Source of the DNA: Elusimicrobium sp.
GTDB taxonomy: Bacteria; Elusimicrobiota; Elusimicrobia; Elusimicrobiales; Elusimicrobiaceae
Length of the DNA: 64,000 nt
NCBI GenBank assembly: GCA_015062115.1
Contig: SUVG01000003.1
Location: forward strand, 161,672 to 225,671
Direction of reading: 5' to 3'
The position numbers and the translations under genes are program-made. How positions within the stretch are numbered: position 1 is the stretch's first letter; each line of letters opens with the position of its first letter. Below are positions 35,376 to 44,896 of the stretch, piece by piece. Below the pieces are notes generated by a model. It had not been told where the DNA came from and made no database searches. It saw only the letters and a list, made by a program, of their open reading frames with translations.

Positions 35376-36725
35376 ATGGCAAAGTATTTTGGAACCGATG
35401 GAATCCGCGCCGTTGCCGGTCAGTTTCCGTTGGTGGATGATTTTATTCAAAAATTGGGCTACGCCGCTCTTCGCGAATTAAAAGAATATGCCCAAGCCGA
35501 GCACCTAAAACCCCAAGTAATTATTGCGCAAGATTCCCGCGCTTCGGGCCCGGCCATTTTAGCCGCTTTGGAAAAAGGTATCCGTGCGGCAGGCGTAAAT
35601 GTAATCAGCGTGGGGATTGCCCCCACTCCGGCTGTAGCCTATTTAGTCAAACACACCGGCAGTTTGTGCGGGGTTGTTATTTCCGCCAGCCATAATCCGG
35701 CCGAATTTAACGGCATTAAATTTTTTACCAATCACGGTACTAAATTGCCGGAAGAATTGGAAAATTCCATTGAGGCCGAAATAGAATCGTTGTCTTCCGT
35801 TCCCGCTCCTACGGGTACTTTTACGGAAGATGAATCTTTGGTTAAATTCTACGAACAATTTTTAATGTCCACGGTTGATGCGTCGCTATTTAAAGGAACC
35901 AAAGTGGTGCTCGATTGTGCCAACGGGGCAAGTTATAAAGTTGCGGTAAATGTATTTGCCGGTTTGGGTATGAATCTAACCGTTACCGCCGCCAAACCCA
36001 ACGGCACAAATATCAATCATAATGTCGGGGCGCTTCACACTCAATTTATGCAAGAACTGACCGTAAAAGAAAATGCTTTTATCGGGTTTAGTTTCGACGG
36101 AGATGCAGACCGCGTAATGGTCAGCGACGAAAAAGGCCGCCAATTGGACGGGGATAATATCATCGCTTCTTCCGCTCTTTGTATGAAAGAAGAAGGTTCG
36201 CTCCAAGGCAATAAAGCAGTCCTTACCATTATGGCCAACTTGGGTTGTATAAACTACTTAAAAGAACATGGTGTAGATGTGGAATTGACCACTGTGGGGG
36301 ATAAATATGTTTCCGAAGCCCTTGAAAAAGGGAATTTATCCATCGGCGGGGAAACTTCCGGCCATATCATCTTCCGCCATTTCGCCAATACCGGGGACGG
36401 CATTTTGTCAGCCCTTCAATTTCTGCAGTATGTAAAGCGTTCCGGAAAACCGGTCAGTTATTTTGCCGACCAATGGAAACGCTACCCCAGCAAATTAAAA
36501 GCCATTTCCGTCTCGCAGAAACCTGCCTTGGAAAGTTTGGACGGATTCTTGCCCGGGGTGAGCGAAATCGAAAAAATCATGCACGGCAAAGGCCGTGTGA
36601 TTGTGCGTTATAGTGGTACCGAGCCGAAACTTCGCATTTTGGTAGAAGGAGAAGACGAAGTGTTGGTAGATCGTGTGATGCAGGAAGTGGAAGATTTGTA
36701 TAAACAAAAAACAGAGGTGCTTTAA
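35376..36725 (+). CDS. glmM: Phosphoglucosamine mutase
   Basis: This 449-aa enzyme interconverts glucosamine-6-phosphate and glucosamine-1-phosphate for peptidoglycan and LPS precursors. The phosphoserine loop SASHNP (about 102-107), metal site DGDADR and sugar-binding GGETSGH are present. Its stop overlaps the pdxJ start (TAATG). glmS, which makes its substrate, lies two genes downstream. Confidence 0.96.
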   Translation: MAKYFGTDGIRAVAGQFPLVDDFIQKLGYAALRELKEYAQAEHLKPQVIIAQDSRASGPAILAALEKGIRAAGVNVISVGIAPTPAVAYLVKHTGSLCGVVISASHNPAEFNGIKFFTNHGTKLPEELENSIEAEIESLSSVPAPTGTFTEDESLVKFYEQFLMSTVDASLFKGTKVVLDCANGASYKVAVNVFAGLGMNLTVTAAKPNGTNINHNVGALHTQFMQELTVKENAFIGFSFDGDADRVMVSDEKGRQLDGDNIIASSALCMKEEGSLQGNKAVLTIMANLGCINYLKEHGVDVELTTVGDKYVSEALEKGNLSIGGETSGHIIFRHFANTGDGILSALQFLQYVKRSGKPVSYFADQWKRYPSKLKAISVSQKPALESLDGFLPGVSEIEKIMHGKGRVIVRYSGTEPKLRILVEGEDEVLVDRVMQEVEDLYKQKTEVL

Positions 36726-37441
36726 TGAGTTTGAAATTGGGAGTAAACATAGACCATGTAGCAACTTTGCGCCAGGCTCGCCGTACCCCGTACCCGGATC
36801 CGGTAGATGCCGCGTCCCTCTGCTTAAGCACGGGGGCGGACTATATTGTAGTGCATCTTCGCAAAGATGCCCGCCATATTAACGAAAAAGATGTTTCCCG
36901 CCTGTGCAAAACGTTTCCCGGTAAAATTCATTTGGAATGTTCTTACACCCCGGAATTGGAAAAGGCAGCTCTTAAGCACAAACCTTTCTCCGTTTGCATC
37001 GTACCCGAAGAACCGGGTGAAGTAACCACTACTGGCGGTCTTAAATTTACCCCGAAGGTAACCAAACGCCTGATGCAGATGATTGAAAACCTGCATAAAA
37101 AGAAAATTTTAGTCAGCCTCTTTGTCAGCCCCGTGGCGGCGGATATCCGCACGGCGGCTAAACTCGGTGCGGATATTGTGGAACTCTGCACGCGCGATTA
37201 TAGCGAGGCTACCACCTCTAAAAAAGCCCAAAAATGCCTACAGGATTTGGCTTTGTCCACCCTGCTGGCCAACGAACTCGGCTTGGAAGTACACGCCGGG
37301 CACGGGCTTGATTACCACAATGTTTTAGCCGTGGCGGATATCGGCGGAATGACCTGTATGAATATTGGTTTTTCCATTATTACCCGTTCGCTTTTTGCGG
37401 GGCTTCCTACCGCAGTAAGCGAGATGAAAGGTCTTTTATAA
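36725..37441 (+). CDS. pdxJ: Pyridoxine 5'-phosphate synthase
   Basis: This 238-aa TIM-barrel enzyme condenses 1-deoxyxylulose-5-phosphate with 3-amino-2-oxopropyl phosphate to form vitamin B6. Family landmarks are GVNIDHVATLRQAR at the N-terminus, HLRKDARHI, and AGHGLDY near the end. It sits between glmM and glmS in one operon; acpS follows, a pdxJ-acpS neighbourhood seen in many bacteria. Confidence 0.96.
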   Translation: MSLKLGVNIDHVATLRQARRTPYPDPVDAASLCLSTGADYIVVHLRKDARHINEKDVSRLCKTFPGKIHLECSYTPELEKAALKHKPFSVCIVPEEPGEVTTTGGLKFTPKVTKRLMQMIENLHKKKILVSLFVSPVAADIRTAAKLGADIVELCTRDYSEATTSKKAQKCLQDLALSTLLANELGLEVHAGHGLDYHNVLAVADIGGMTCMNIGFSIITRSLFAGLPTAVSEMKGLL

Positions 37442-37453
37442 AAGGAGCGTTCT

Positions 37454-39295
37454 ATGTGCGGAATAATCGGCTATGTAGGAAACAACAACAGTGTTCCCTA
37501 TATCATTGACGGTCTGAAAAAATTGGAATATCGCGGTTACGATTCTGCCGGGATCTCTATTTTGCAAGACGGTAAATTGGTAACGGTTCGTGCAGTAGGA
37601 AAAGTGAGCGAGCTGGAAAGAGCCTCTCTTTTAGTCAGCCCCAAAGGCTACACCGGTCTTGGGCACACCCGTTGGGCTACCCACGGGAAACCCAGCGAAG
37701 AAAATTCCCACCCTCACACCGACTGTTCCGGCGAAATTGTGGTGGTTCATAACGGAATCATCGAAAACTATCTTTCTCTTCGTGAAAAATTGGAATCGCT
37801 CGGCCATCGTTTCAAAAGTGAAACGGATACCGAAGTGATTGCCCACCTGATAGAAGAAAACCTGAAACATGTTCGCGCTTCCAAGGAAGCCGACCTTCTG
37901 TTAAAAGCCGTTCAAAAAACCAACAAAGAAATTTCCGGTGCGTTTGCCTACAGTGTATTGTGGACGAAAACCCCGGGTTTTTTAATTGGCGTGAAAAACC
38001 AAAGCCCGCTTGTGGTGGGGGTCGGTAAAAACGAAAATTTTTTGGCGTCCGATGTTCCTGCTTTTTTGAAACATACCGATAAAGTTATCTTTTTGGAAGA
38101 CGGCGAAATAGCACTTTTGCGTGTGGATAAGGTAACTTTGCTCGATAAAAACGGCAAAGAAAAGAAACCCAAAAAGGTAAAAATTTCTTGGGACCAACAA
38201 ACGGCGGAAAAGGGCGGTTATGCGCATTTCATGCTCAAAGAAATTTACGACCAACCCCAAGCCATTGAAGATACTCTCCGCACGGCCCGCACAGACTTCG
38301 GAAAAATTTTGGGTTTGGATACCGAAGCCATGCGCCAACTCAAAAATATTCACATCATTGCCTGCGGAACGGCCTATCATGCAGGGCTTGTAGGTAAGTA
38401 TTATTTGGAACAATTTGCCGGTATCCCGGTGAGCGTAGATTTAGCCAGCGAGTATAAATATCGCACCGTACCGGAAATCCCCGGAACGCTGGCAATTGCC
38501 ATCAGCCAATCGGGCGAAACCGCTGATACTATCGGCGCGGTTAAAAAAGCCAAAGAGTTTGGGTTCCGTACTTTAGCCATTTGCAATGTGCTGGGTTCTA
38601 GCCTTACCCGCACGTGCGACAGCACTTTCTTTACGCATTGCGGGCCGGAAATCAGCGTGGCTTCCACCAAGGCATTTACCAGCCAAATTACCTCGTTATA
38701 CGCGTTGGCTATTTTCCTGGGAAAAGCCAATGGCAATTTAGGCAAGACCTCTTTTGATAAACTCTATAAAGAGTTGATGCATCTTTCCAAAGCCATGAGT
38801 GAAACCGTAAAAATGGAATATGATGTGCGCCACTTAACGCGCAAAATCTACAAAGCGGATCGCTTTATTTTCTTGGGAAGAAATGTAAACTTCCCGATTG
38901 CTTTGGAAGGGGCCCTGAAACTGAAAGAAGTTTCTTATCGCAGTGCCGAAGGCTTTGCCGCCGGCGAAATAAAACACGGCCCCATTTCCGTGATTGATAA
39001 AGGAACGCCTGTTTTTGTGTTGATGCCCAAAGACCGTCTGTTTGAAAAAATGCTTTCCGCCTGCCAGGAGTGCCGCGCGCGCGGGGCTTATGTGGTAGCC
39101 ATTACCACCCCGGACTCTGCTGCCAAAGCAAAAGGCGTGGCGGACAAGGTGTTTTTAGTGCCGCAAGTCAGCGAGTTTTTACAACCGGTTCTTAATGTTG
39201 TTCCCATGCAGTTCTTAGCGTATTGGATTGCCAAACGCTTGGGGTGCGATATTGACCAACCGCGCAATTTAGCCAAAAGCGTAACGGTGGAATAA
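37454..39295 (+). CDS. glmS: Glucosamine-6-phosphate synthase (isomerizing)
   Basis: This 613-aa enzyme makes glucosamine-6-phosphate from fructose-6-phosphate and glutamine. The N-terminal glutaminase starts MCGIIGYVG with the catalytic Cys2; two SIS isomerase domains follow (SQSGETADT, STKAFTSQ), ending with the conserved KSVTVE. A GGAGCG site precedes the ATG. I saw no glmS ribozyme in the 12-bp gap, so regulation differs from Gram-positive glmS. Confidence 0.97.
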   Translation: MCGIIGYVGNNNSVPYIIDGLKKLEYRGYDSAGISILQDGKLVTVRAVGKVSELERASLLVSPKGYTGLGHTRWATHGKPSEENSHPHTDCSGEIVVVHNGIIENYLSLREKLESLGHRFKSETDTEVIAHLIEENLKHVRASKEADLLLKAVQKTNKEISGAFAYSVLWTKTPGFLIGVKNQSPLVVGVGKNENFLASDVPAFLKHTDKVIFLEDGEIALLRVDKVTLLDKNGKEKKPKKVKISWDQQTAEKGGYAHFMLKEIYDQPQAIEDTLRTARTDFGKILGLDTEAMRQLKNIHIIACGTAYHAGLVGKYYLEQFAGIPVSVDLASEYKYRTVPEIPGTLAIAISQSGETADTIGAVKKAKEFGFRTLAICNVLGSSLTRTCDSTFFTHCGPEISVASTKAFTSQITSLYALAIFLGKANGNLGKTSFDKLYKELMHLSKAMSETVKMEYDVRHLTRKIYKADRFIFLGRNVNFPIALEGALKLKEVSYRSAEGFAAGEIKHGPISVIDKGTPVFVLMPKDRLFEKMLSACQECRARGAYVVAITTPDSAAKAKGVADKVFLVPQVSEFLQPVLNVVPMQFLAYWIAKRLGCDIDQPRNLAKSVTVE

Positions 39296-39296
39296 A

Positions 39297-39644
39297 ATGG
39301 AAATTGTCGGCATTGGAACGGATTTGGTGGAAGTGGCGCGTATCAAAGCGTTTGCTGAGAAACAAAACGCTTTGGAGCGTATTTTTTCCGAGGAAGAAAT
39401 TGCTTACTGCCGGGCCCGCAAAAATTGCTACCAACATTTAGCCGTTCGTTTTGCCGCCAAAGAAGCCGTTTACAAAGCCCTTCCGTTTGACGGGTTTGCT
39501 TTTAAGGATATCCAAGTGGCCAATTTGGAAAACGGCCGTCCGCAAGTGCGGGTAAACGATAAACGCATGGACGGATTAGCCGTTCAAATATCTCTTTCCC
39601 ACACGGACGAATATGCCTGTGCCATGGTGGTGGTGCAACGATGA
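39297..39644 (+). CDS. acpS: Holo-[acyl-carrier-protein] synthase
   Basis: This 115-aa enzyme transfers phosphopantetheine from CoA to apo-ACP. The motifs GIGTDLVEVARI and RFAAKEAVYKAL are canonical. It begins 1 bp after glmS and overlaps nnrD by 4 bp (ATGA), so it is translationally coupled on both sides. Confidence 0.95.
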   Translation: MEIVGIGTDLVEVARIKAFAEKQNALERIFSEEEIAYCRARKNCYQHLAVRFAAKEAVYKALPFDGFAFKDIQVANLENGRPQVRVNDKRMDGLAVQISLSHTDEYACAMVVVQR

Positions 39645-40528
39645 AAGAAATTACACGCGAATGGGTGCGTTCATTATTACCGATTCGTCGTCCCGAGGCC
39701 CACAAGGGCTCTTTCGGGCGGGTGTTGGTGGTGGCAGGTTCGCGCGAAATGTGCGGGGCCGGATTGTTATGCGCCAAAAGCGCACTTTTAGCAGGGGCCG
39801 GACTTGTTTTCTGGGCATTACCCGAAAGTATGCAACCTTCGTTTGCCGCTGCCTTACCGGAGGCCATTACACTACCTTTGCCGGAAACCGAAAGCGGGAA
39901 AATTTCTGCGGAAGGTTGGCCTGTATTAAAAAATTTTTGTTCCAAGCACGGCCCCTCTTTGCTGGTTGTGGGGCCGGGTATGGGGGAAAGCCCCCTGTTG
40001 CCGATTTTGTTTCGGGAAAATACTTTGCCCACAGTTATAGATGCTGATGCTCTTAATTACTTGGCCGGTGTGCAGGAATTTCCGCGTGTGCCCGCTATTT
40101 TTACTCCGCATCCCGGAGAAGCCGCCCGTTTGTTGGGGCAAGATTTCACTCCTGCTAAGGAAGAAGAAAGACTTTCGGCTTTACAAGGCCTGGTTGCTTT
40201 AACGAAAGCGGTATGCGTTCTGAAAGGACGGCAGACCTTGGTCGGAGCACCTCATCAAACGGAAGTGTACCGAAACACTACGGGCGGGGTGGCTTTGGCA
40301 AAGGGCGGAAGCGGAGATGTTCTGTCCGGCGTGATAGCCGGTTTGTGGGCTCAACTGGGCTCAGCGGAAAAATTTGATATTTCCAGTGCGTTAAAGGCCT
40401 GCCTATGTGGAGTTTATGTGCATGGCTTGGCGGGCGATTTGGCCGCCAAAATAAAAACGGATTATGGCGTGCTTGCAGGTTTTACGGCTGAAAATATACC
40501 GTCTGCGATAAAAGAAATAGTAGAATAG
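39641..40528 (+). CDS. nnrD: ADP-dependent (S)-NAD(P)H-hydrate dehydratase
   Basis: This 295-aa ribokinase-fold enzyme repairs hydrated NAD(P)H. The FTPHPGEAARLL and GSGDVLSGVIAGL motifs are diagnostic. In many bacteria it is fused to the epimerase NnrE; here only the dehydratase half exists and no epimerase is in the window, so it is either elsewhere or absent. It is the last gene of the tight glmM-pdxJ-glmS-acpS run apart from the following hydrolase. Confidence 0.92.
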   Translation: MKEITREWVRSLLPIRRPEAHKGSFGRVLVVAGSREMCGAGLLCAKSALLAGAGLVFWALPESMQPSFAAALPEAITLPLPETESGKISAEGWPVLKNFCSKHGPSLLVVGPGMGESPLLPILFRENTLPTVIDADALNYLAGVQEFPRVPAIFTPHPGEAARLLGQDFTPAKEEERLSALQGLVALTKAVCVLKGRQTLVGAPHQTEVYRNTTGGVALAKGGSGDVLSGVIAGLWAQLGSAEKFDISSALKACLCGVYVHGLAGDLAAKIKTDYGVLAGFTAENIPSAIKEIVE

Positions 40529-40542
40529 ATACTGGAGGAAAA

Positions 40543-41442
40543 ATGAATTCCGTTTGGTATATTATTTTTGTCATACTCGGTTCGATTGCGGTAATTGCTT
40601 TAACTACCGTATGGTTTTGTATGCGCGCGGCGCGGAAGGTTCTTCATCCTGCTTCCAAACGCAAACCCCTCACCATTTGGCCGGATCAGTATGGTTTGCC
40701 CTACGAAAATATTTCCTTCAAAACGCAAGACAATGTGCAAATTAAAGGGTGGTTTATCCCTTGTGCGGAAGAATCGGTTAAAACCATTATTCTTATGCAC
40801 GGGTGGGGCATGAACCGCTCGGATATTTTGAAGAACACTTACTTTCTGCGCGATTTGGGTTTTAACTTGTGTTACTTCGATTTTCGCGCTTTGGGTGAGA
40901 GCGGCGGTAAGACCAGTTCTATCGGCTATTTGGAAGTAAACGATGTAAGTGCGGCTATTAAATTTTTGAAGGAAACCCGCCCTCAACTTTGCCAAAAAAT
41001 AGGGTTGTATGGTTTGTCCATGGGAGCCATGGTAGCCATTTGTGAGGCCGCCCGAAACCCGGAAATTATGTGTGTGGTGGCGGAGGCTTCTTATTATTCG
41101 TTCCGACGGGTAGTTTCCCGTTGGGCATGGGTGCGCCACCGGGTGCCTTATTTCCCGCTTATTCCCATTATTTTGCACTATATCCGCAAGTATTTGGGAG
41201 CCAACCCGGAACGCTATAGCCCTAAATACAATATCCCTAAAATTTCCCCGAGGCCGGTTTTTATTATTCACGGCCGCCGCGATAATATAGTGCCCGGTTC
41301 TCAAGCCAGGATGCTTTATAAAAAAGCAAAAGACCCCAAAGAAATGTGGATTGTTCCCGGGGCTACTCACAATAAATGTGCCGAAGTCGGCGGGTATGAA
41401 TACAAACAACGCTTGGCAGATTTTTTCCGTGAACATTTATAA
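40543..41442 (+). CDS. Membrane-anchored alpha/beta hydrolase
   Basis: This 299-aa alpha/beta-hydrolase has an N-terminal membrane segment (about 3-24). It shows the oxyanion-hole motif MHGWGMNRS, nucleophile elbow GLSMGA, an acid in HGRRDN and a C-terminal histidine in GATHNK, so the triad looks complete. The family includes esterases and peptidases of the DUF1749/YqkD-like kind; substrate unknown. It begins 14 bp after nnrD with a GGAGG site. Confidence 0.82.
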   Translation: MNSVWYIIFVILGSIAVIALTTVWFCMRAARKVLHPASKRKPLTIWPDQYGLPYENISFKTQDNVQIKGWFIPCAEESVKTIILMHGWGMNRSDILKNTYFLRDLGFNLCYFDFRALGESGGKTSSIGYLEVNDVSAAIKFLKETRPQLCQKIGLYGLSMGAMVAICEAARNPEIMCVVAEASYYSFRRVVSRWAWVRHRVPYFPLIPIILHYIRKYLGANPERYSPKYNIPKISPRPVFIIHGRRDNIVPGSQARMLYKKAKDPKEMWIVPGATHNKCAEVGGYEYKQRLADFFREHL

Positions 41443-41448
41443 ATCAGC

Positions 41449-41480
41449 ACCGCCCGCTTTCAAAACGGGCGGTATTTTTT
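41449..41480 (+). terminator. Terminator of the glmM-to-hydrolase operon
   Basis: ACCGCCCG / CGGGCGGT stem followed by ATTTTTT. Confidence 0.85.
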
Positions 41481-41490
41481 AGGAGCATAC

Positions 41491-42135
41491 ATGAAATTAG
41501 CAATTTTTGATTTGGACGGAACTTTGCTCGACACCATTGCCGACTTGGAAGGCGGCTGCAATACGGCTCTTACCGCAATGGGTTTTGAAAAATTAAAAGA
41601 GGGCGAGTGTGTTACTTATGTGGGAAACGGAGTGGTAAAACTGCTGGAACGTTCCCTTCCGCTTTCTCACCGAAGCACCGAAAATGTAGCGCGTGCAAGA
41701 AAGATTTTTTTTGAGTATTACGATTCTCACTTATGGGATTATACCCGCCCTTATCCGGGCATTTGCGAAATGTTAAAAACCTTTCAGGAGCGCGGAGTAT
41801 TGTTGGCGGTAGCGTCCAATAAATATCAAAGTGCTACGGAAAGGTTGGTAAAACATTTCTTTCCCGAAATAAAATTTGTATCCGTATTGGGGCAACGCGA
41901 AGGAGTGCCGATAAAGCCCGACCCGACGATTGTGGAAGAAATTTTGAACTTTGCCCAAGTGGCCAAAGAAGATGCCTTATATGTGGGCGATTCCGACGTG
42001 GATATGATGACGGCACAACGGGCAGGGGTGCGTTCCTGCGGGGTAACCTGGGGTTTCAAAAGCCGTGAAGTGTTGGCTTCTTATCACCCTGCTTTTTTGG
42101 CGGATAAAACCTCCGATATATTAGAGATAATTTAA
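41491..42135 (+). CDS. gph: HAD phosphatase, phosphoglycolate phosphatase-like
   Basis: This 214-aa HAD hydrolase has motif I FDLDGTLLDT, motif II ASNK, the motif III lysine in KPDPT, and motif IV GDSDVDM. The cap and size match Gph-type enzymes that remove 2-phosphoglycolate, but related enzymes act on other sugar phosphates. An AGGAGC site precedes the ATG, and it has its own terminator. Confidence 0.85.
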   Translation: MKLAIFDLDGTLLDTIADLEGGCNTALTAMGFEKLKEGECVTYVGNGVVKLLERSLPLSHRSTENVARARKIFFEYYDSHLWDYTRPYPGICEMLKTFQERGVLLAVASNKYQSATERLVKHFFPEIKFVSVLGQREGVPIKPDPTIVEEILNFAQVAKEDALYVGDSDVDMMTAQRAGVRSCGVTWGFKSREVLASYHPAFLADKTSDILEII

Positions 42136-42148
42136 TGTTTCCCCATAA

Positions 42149-42177
42149 AAAAGCCCCTTGCTAAAAGGGGCTTTTAA
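42149..42177. terminator. Terminator between gph and CorC-like gene
   Basis: AAGCCCCTT / AAGGGGCTT stem with T runs on both strands between convergent genes. Confidence 0.85.
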
Positions 42178-42182
42178 TTTTC

Positions 42183-43478
42183 TTAATCTATTTTACTGAC
42201 GATTGCTTCCATTAGTTTATGCCGCCTGAATTTGCGGGTTTCGAGCAGTAAACCGTTTGCCCGAATCCGTTCGTTTTTGGTGGGGGCATGGTCTAATTTT
42301 TGTTGTACCCATTGTTCCAGGGTAGTGTTAGAGGGCATATCGGCCGGAAGGGGTAAGTTGAGCCGTTCGAAAATATCCGCCATTTTAGCACTTGCGCTGA
42401 CGATATAAGCATTGCCGAACGGACGGATATAGGCGGGGAAAAAGTCGTACTCGTCTTCTATTTCGCCCACCATTTCTTCAAAAATATCTTCCAATGTTAA
42501 AATACCCGTTACGGTGTTCCCTTCGGTTACCAAACAGATATGCTGTTTGTTTTTCATCAGTTTTTCAAGGGCCGCGGAGATAATGGTTTCGGCTTCCAAT
42601 CGCAAAATAGGACGGACGATGGAACGCGCCGTGGAAGTGGTGCCGGCCGTCATTTTGGTGGAAAGGAAAATATCCTTAAAGTTGAGGTAGCCGATAATAT
42701 CCTGCGAGTTTTGCGGATTGGCCCGTACGGGGAAGCGGGTGTGCATATCCAAGTGCGCTTTTACAAAAGTATCGGCAATGGAATCATCGGCCTCAAGCAT
42801 ATATACCTGTTCAAGCGGAACCTGTATTTCCCGAATTTTGCGAATACAAAAGCGCGCACTGGAAAGCACAATTTTTTCTTCCGTTTTCCCAAATAAACGG
42901 GAAGAAGAAGCAATCGCCGCGGCGGTGCGTAAGTCGGCCATGGCGGCTTTTTGGGCTTCTTTGGGGTCGGGAGTTTTGGTAAAAGTTTTGTGGGTAAAAA
43001 AGCGAACCAGTGTTTCCATTATTTTAACAATGGGATATAAAACGGAATACATCACACGCATCAACGGGGAAAGTTTTAATACAACCATTTCCTTGTTTTT
43101 AATGGCGAAAGTTTTAGGGGTAAGTTCACCAAATACAATGGTAATAAAACTAAGCGGAACAACCACAAAAGCCATGGCCAGTAATTCGGCGATGCTCTTG
43201 GATACACCCAGCCAATTTTGCAAAATCGGAGCGAAGGCTTCGTCCGCGCTGGCCCCGCCGAAAGCGGCGGCAATGGCTCCCACCAAGGTAATACCGATTT
43301 GCACCACGGCCAAACTCCCTTCCATGTGGTCTTTCATAAAAAGGGCGGCATCTGCGCCCAAGCGTTTTTCTTGGGCTAAAATGGAAAGTTTGGTGCGGGA
43401 AACGGAAGCCAAGGCCATTTCGTACGCGGCTAAAAGGGCGTTGAAGCCCAACATTAACAGGATAATAAAGATTGTCAT
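42183..43478 (-). CDS. CNNM/CBS-domain transporter (CorC/HlyC family)
   Basis: This protein of about 431 aa has an N-terminal DUF21/CNNM membrane domain (four hydrophobic segments within 1-150), a CBS pair (about 210-330) and a C-terminal CorC_HlyC domain. Relatives export magnesium or sodium; older annotations call them haemolysins. The ATG at 43478 is chosen: TATAAT at 43490-43485 would put the transcription start at that ATG, which excludes the TTG at 43499 and suggests a leaderless mRNA. Confidence 0.88.
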   Translation of the reverse strand: MTIFIILLMLGFNALLAAYEMALASVSRTKLSILAQEKRLGADAALFMKDHMEGSLAVVQIGITLVGAIAAAFGGASADEAFAPILQNWLGVSKSIAELLAMAFVVVPLSFITIVFGELTPKTFAIKNKEMVVLKLSPLMRVMYSVLYPIVKIMETLVRFFTHKTFTKTPDPKEAQKAAMADLRTAAAIASSSRLFGKTEEKIVLSSARFCIRKIREIQVPLEQVYMLEADDSIADTFVKAHLDMHTRFPVRANPQNSQDIIGYLNFKDIFLSTKMTAGTTSTARSIVRPILRLEAETIISAALEKLMKNKQHICLVTEGNTVTGILTLEDIFEEMVGEIEDEYDFFPAYIRPFGNAYIVSASAKMADIFERLNLPLPADMPSNTTLEQWVQQKLDHAPTKNERIRANGLLLETRKFRRHKLMEAIVSKID

Positions 43479-43510
43479 AAATATATTATAGTGTAGCAAA
43501 TTGATAAAAA

Positions 43511-43540
43511 AAATGCCCCCTTCAGTGAAGGGAGCATTTT
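43511..43540. terminator. Terminator between CorC-like and CGH genes
   Basis: AATGC-CCCTTC / GAAGGG-AGCATT stem with flanking T/A runs. It lies downstream of the CGH gene stop on the minus strand. Confidence 0.8.
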
Positions 43541-43554
43541 GTTGGGTTTACTTC

Positions 43555-44649
43555 TTAAAAAGCCCGTTCTTTGAACTCTTCTTTCGGGTTTTCGTCCAGC
43601 GAAGTGACCGTGTATTTAACCGTATCAAAGTTGATTTTGGTTAAATCTACTTTGCGAATTTGCGAGTTGTACATCGTGCGGTAGTAGAAGGTCGGGTGTG
43701 TGGTATCGCTGACGCAGGTAACCTGGGTAGCACTCGGGATATCCGGAATTTGTTGGTTCGGTGCAAATTCCGCGCCAATCGGGATATCAAACGCATTTAA
43801 GATATGAAATGCCTGCGTGACGGCTCCGTATTGGTCTAACGGTTTACGCGAACCATGCAACCAAAAGAAAGCACGGATAAACCGAGAGGGCGGTGTGAAA
43901 TCGCCCGGAATACCTAATAAAGCCGAGCCGGAACCCAACGAAAACAAATTAGCCCCGCCAAAGGTTTTTTCGGGCACGGTTCCGGGCATAAGGTTAATGT
44001 AGTTGTTTAAGTTGCCCAAATGCCAAGCAAAATCGGGCGAGTTGGTCAGCACGCCGATTTCGTTTTCGTACACCTTGCGTTCTCCTCGGTTGGTAATTTC
44101 CAAAACTACACTCCTGCCGCTGGCATCGGCAATACGCCAATGGCCCGTGTTATAATTCCCCTTTTTATCGGGCTTGGCGATAGGAATAATGTCTATTTTC
44201 TTAAGATGTTTTAACACTTCATCTACCGTGGCAAAGTTAGTTAATATCCACGGTACAAGTTCCGCATCACTGACCGATTTTTTTGCTTTGTTCGGGTTGT
44301 ATGGCGCTAAACTCCCGTAATGCGAAAAGAAGAAAATACCTGCCGAGAGGCCTTTTTCGTTGATGCCTTCCGTGATAAACTCGTCCATGACGGTGGTGGC
44401 CCCTACTACCCCATAGCGGGTCGTCCAGGTAAGTCCGTTTTTCCCATCCGGTGTGTAGGAAGTTTTTTTTATATTGCGCGGCCAAACCGCCAGTTTGGCT
44501 TTTAAGTCGTATCCGCTCCACTCAATGGTGCGCGCTTGGATACGGGTGCCGTCTTTGGCGGTAAGCGAGATGCCCGTACAAGCCGGTGCTGTGGTAACTG
44601 CCGTGGCGGTTAAGGTTGCGGCGGCCAATAAGGCTGTTATTTTTTTCAT
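43555..44649 (-). CDS. Secreted choloylglycine hydrolase family enzyme
   Basis: This 364-aa Ntn-hydrolase (linear amide C-N hydrolase; bile salt hydrolase, penicillin V acylase or N-acyl-homoserine lactone acylase type) has a signal peptide ending APA before Cys24, which becomes the N-terminal nucleophile after cleavage. Arg40 lies exactly 16 residues on and E43 replaces the Asp of Gram-positive enzymes (ARTIEW), as in Gram-negative members; TNSP and SRFIRA carry later catalytic residues. It should act in the periplasm or outside. Substrate cannot be read from sequence. Confidence 0.88.
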   Translation of the reverse strand: MKKITALLAAATLTATAVTTAPACTGISLTAKDGTRIQARTIEWSGYDLKAKLAVWPRNIKKTSYTPDGKNGLTWTTRYGVVGATTVMDEFITEGINEKGLSAGIFFFSHYGSLAPYNPNKAKKSVSDAELVPWILTNFATVDEVLKHLKKIDIIPIAKPDKKGNYNTGHWRIADASGRSVVLEITNRGERKVYENEIGVLTNSPDFAWHLGNLNNYINLMPGTVPEKTFGGANLFSLGSGSALLGIPGDFTPPSRFIRAFFWLHGSRKPLDQYGAVTQAFHILNAFDIPIGAEFAPNQQIPDIPSATQVTCVSDTTHPTFYYRTMYNSQIRKVDLTKINFDTVKYTVTSLDENPKEEFKERAF

Positions 44650-44848
44650 ACTGCTTTTTAAGAGCGGGTAAATATAGTCTGTCCGCCCTTCCCCCTGTAC
44701 GGCTAGTGTGGCGTATGAACGGTGCTTTGGGTATGGGTAAATTTAGATTAGAAGAAAGGAATTCTTGCGGGTATGACGGCGGCCTCCAAACCGTGATGAG
44801 TAAATAGAAAAGCACTTGAAAATATTAGAAAAGCGCAAGAGTAAATAA

Positions 44849-44878
44849 AAAACCCCGGGATAAAAAGCCCGGGGTTTT
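44849..44878 (-). terminator. Terminator after lysS
   Basis: AACCCCGGG / CCCGGGGTT stem with a T run on the minus strand, 18 bp past the lysS stop. The roughly 200 bp between it and the CGH gene hold no gene. Confidence 0.85.
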
Positions 44879-44896
44879 GAACGGGTATAAGAAGAA

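Noticed and set aside
37442-37453. glmS ribozyme upstream of glmS
   Set aside because: Only 12 bp separate pdxJ and glmS, too short for the ribozyme.
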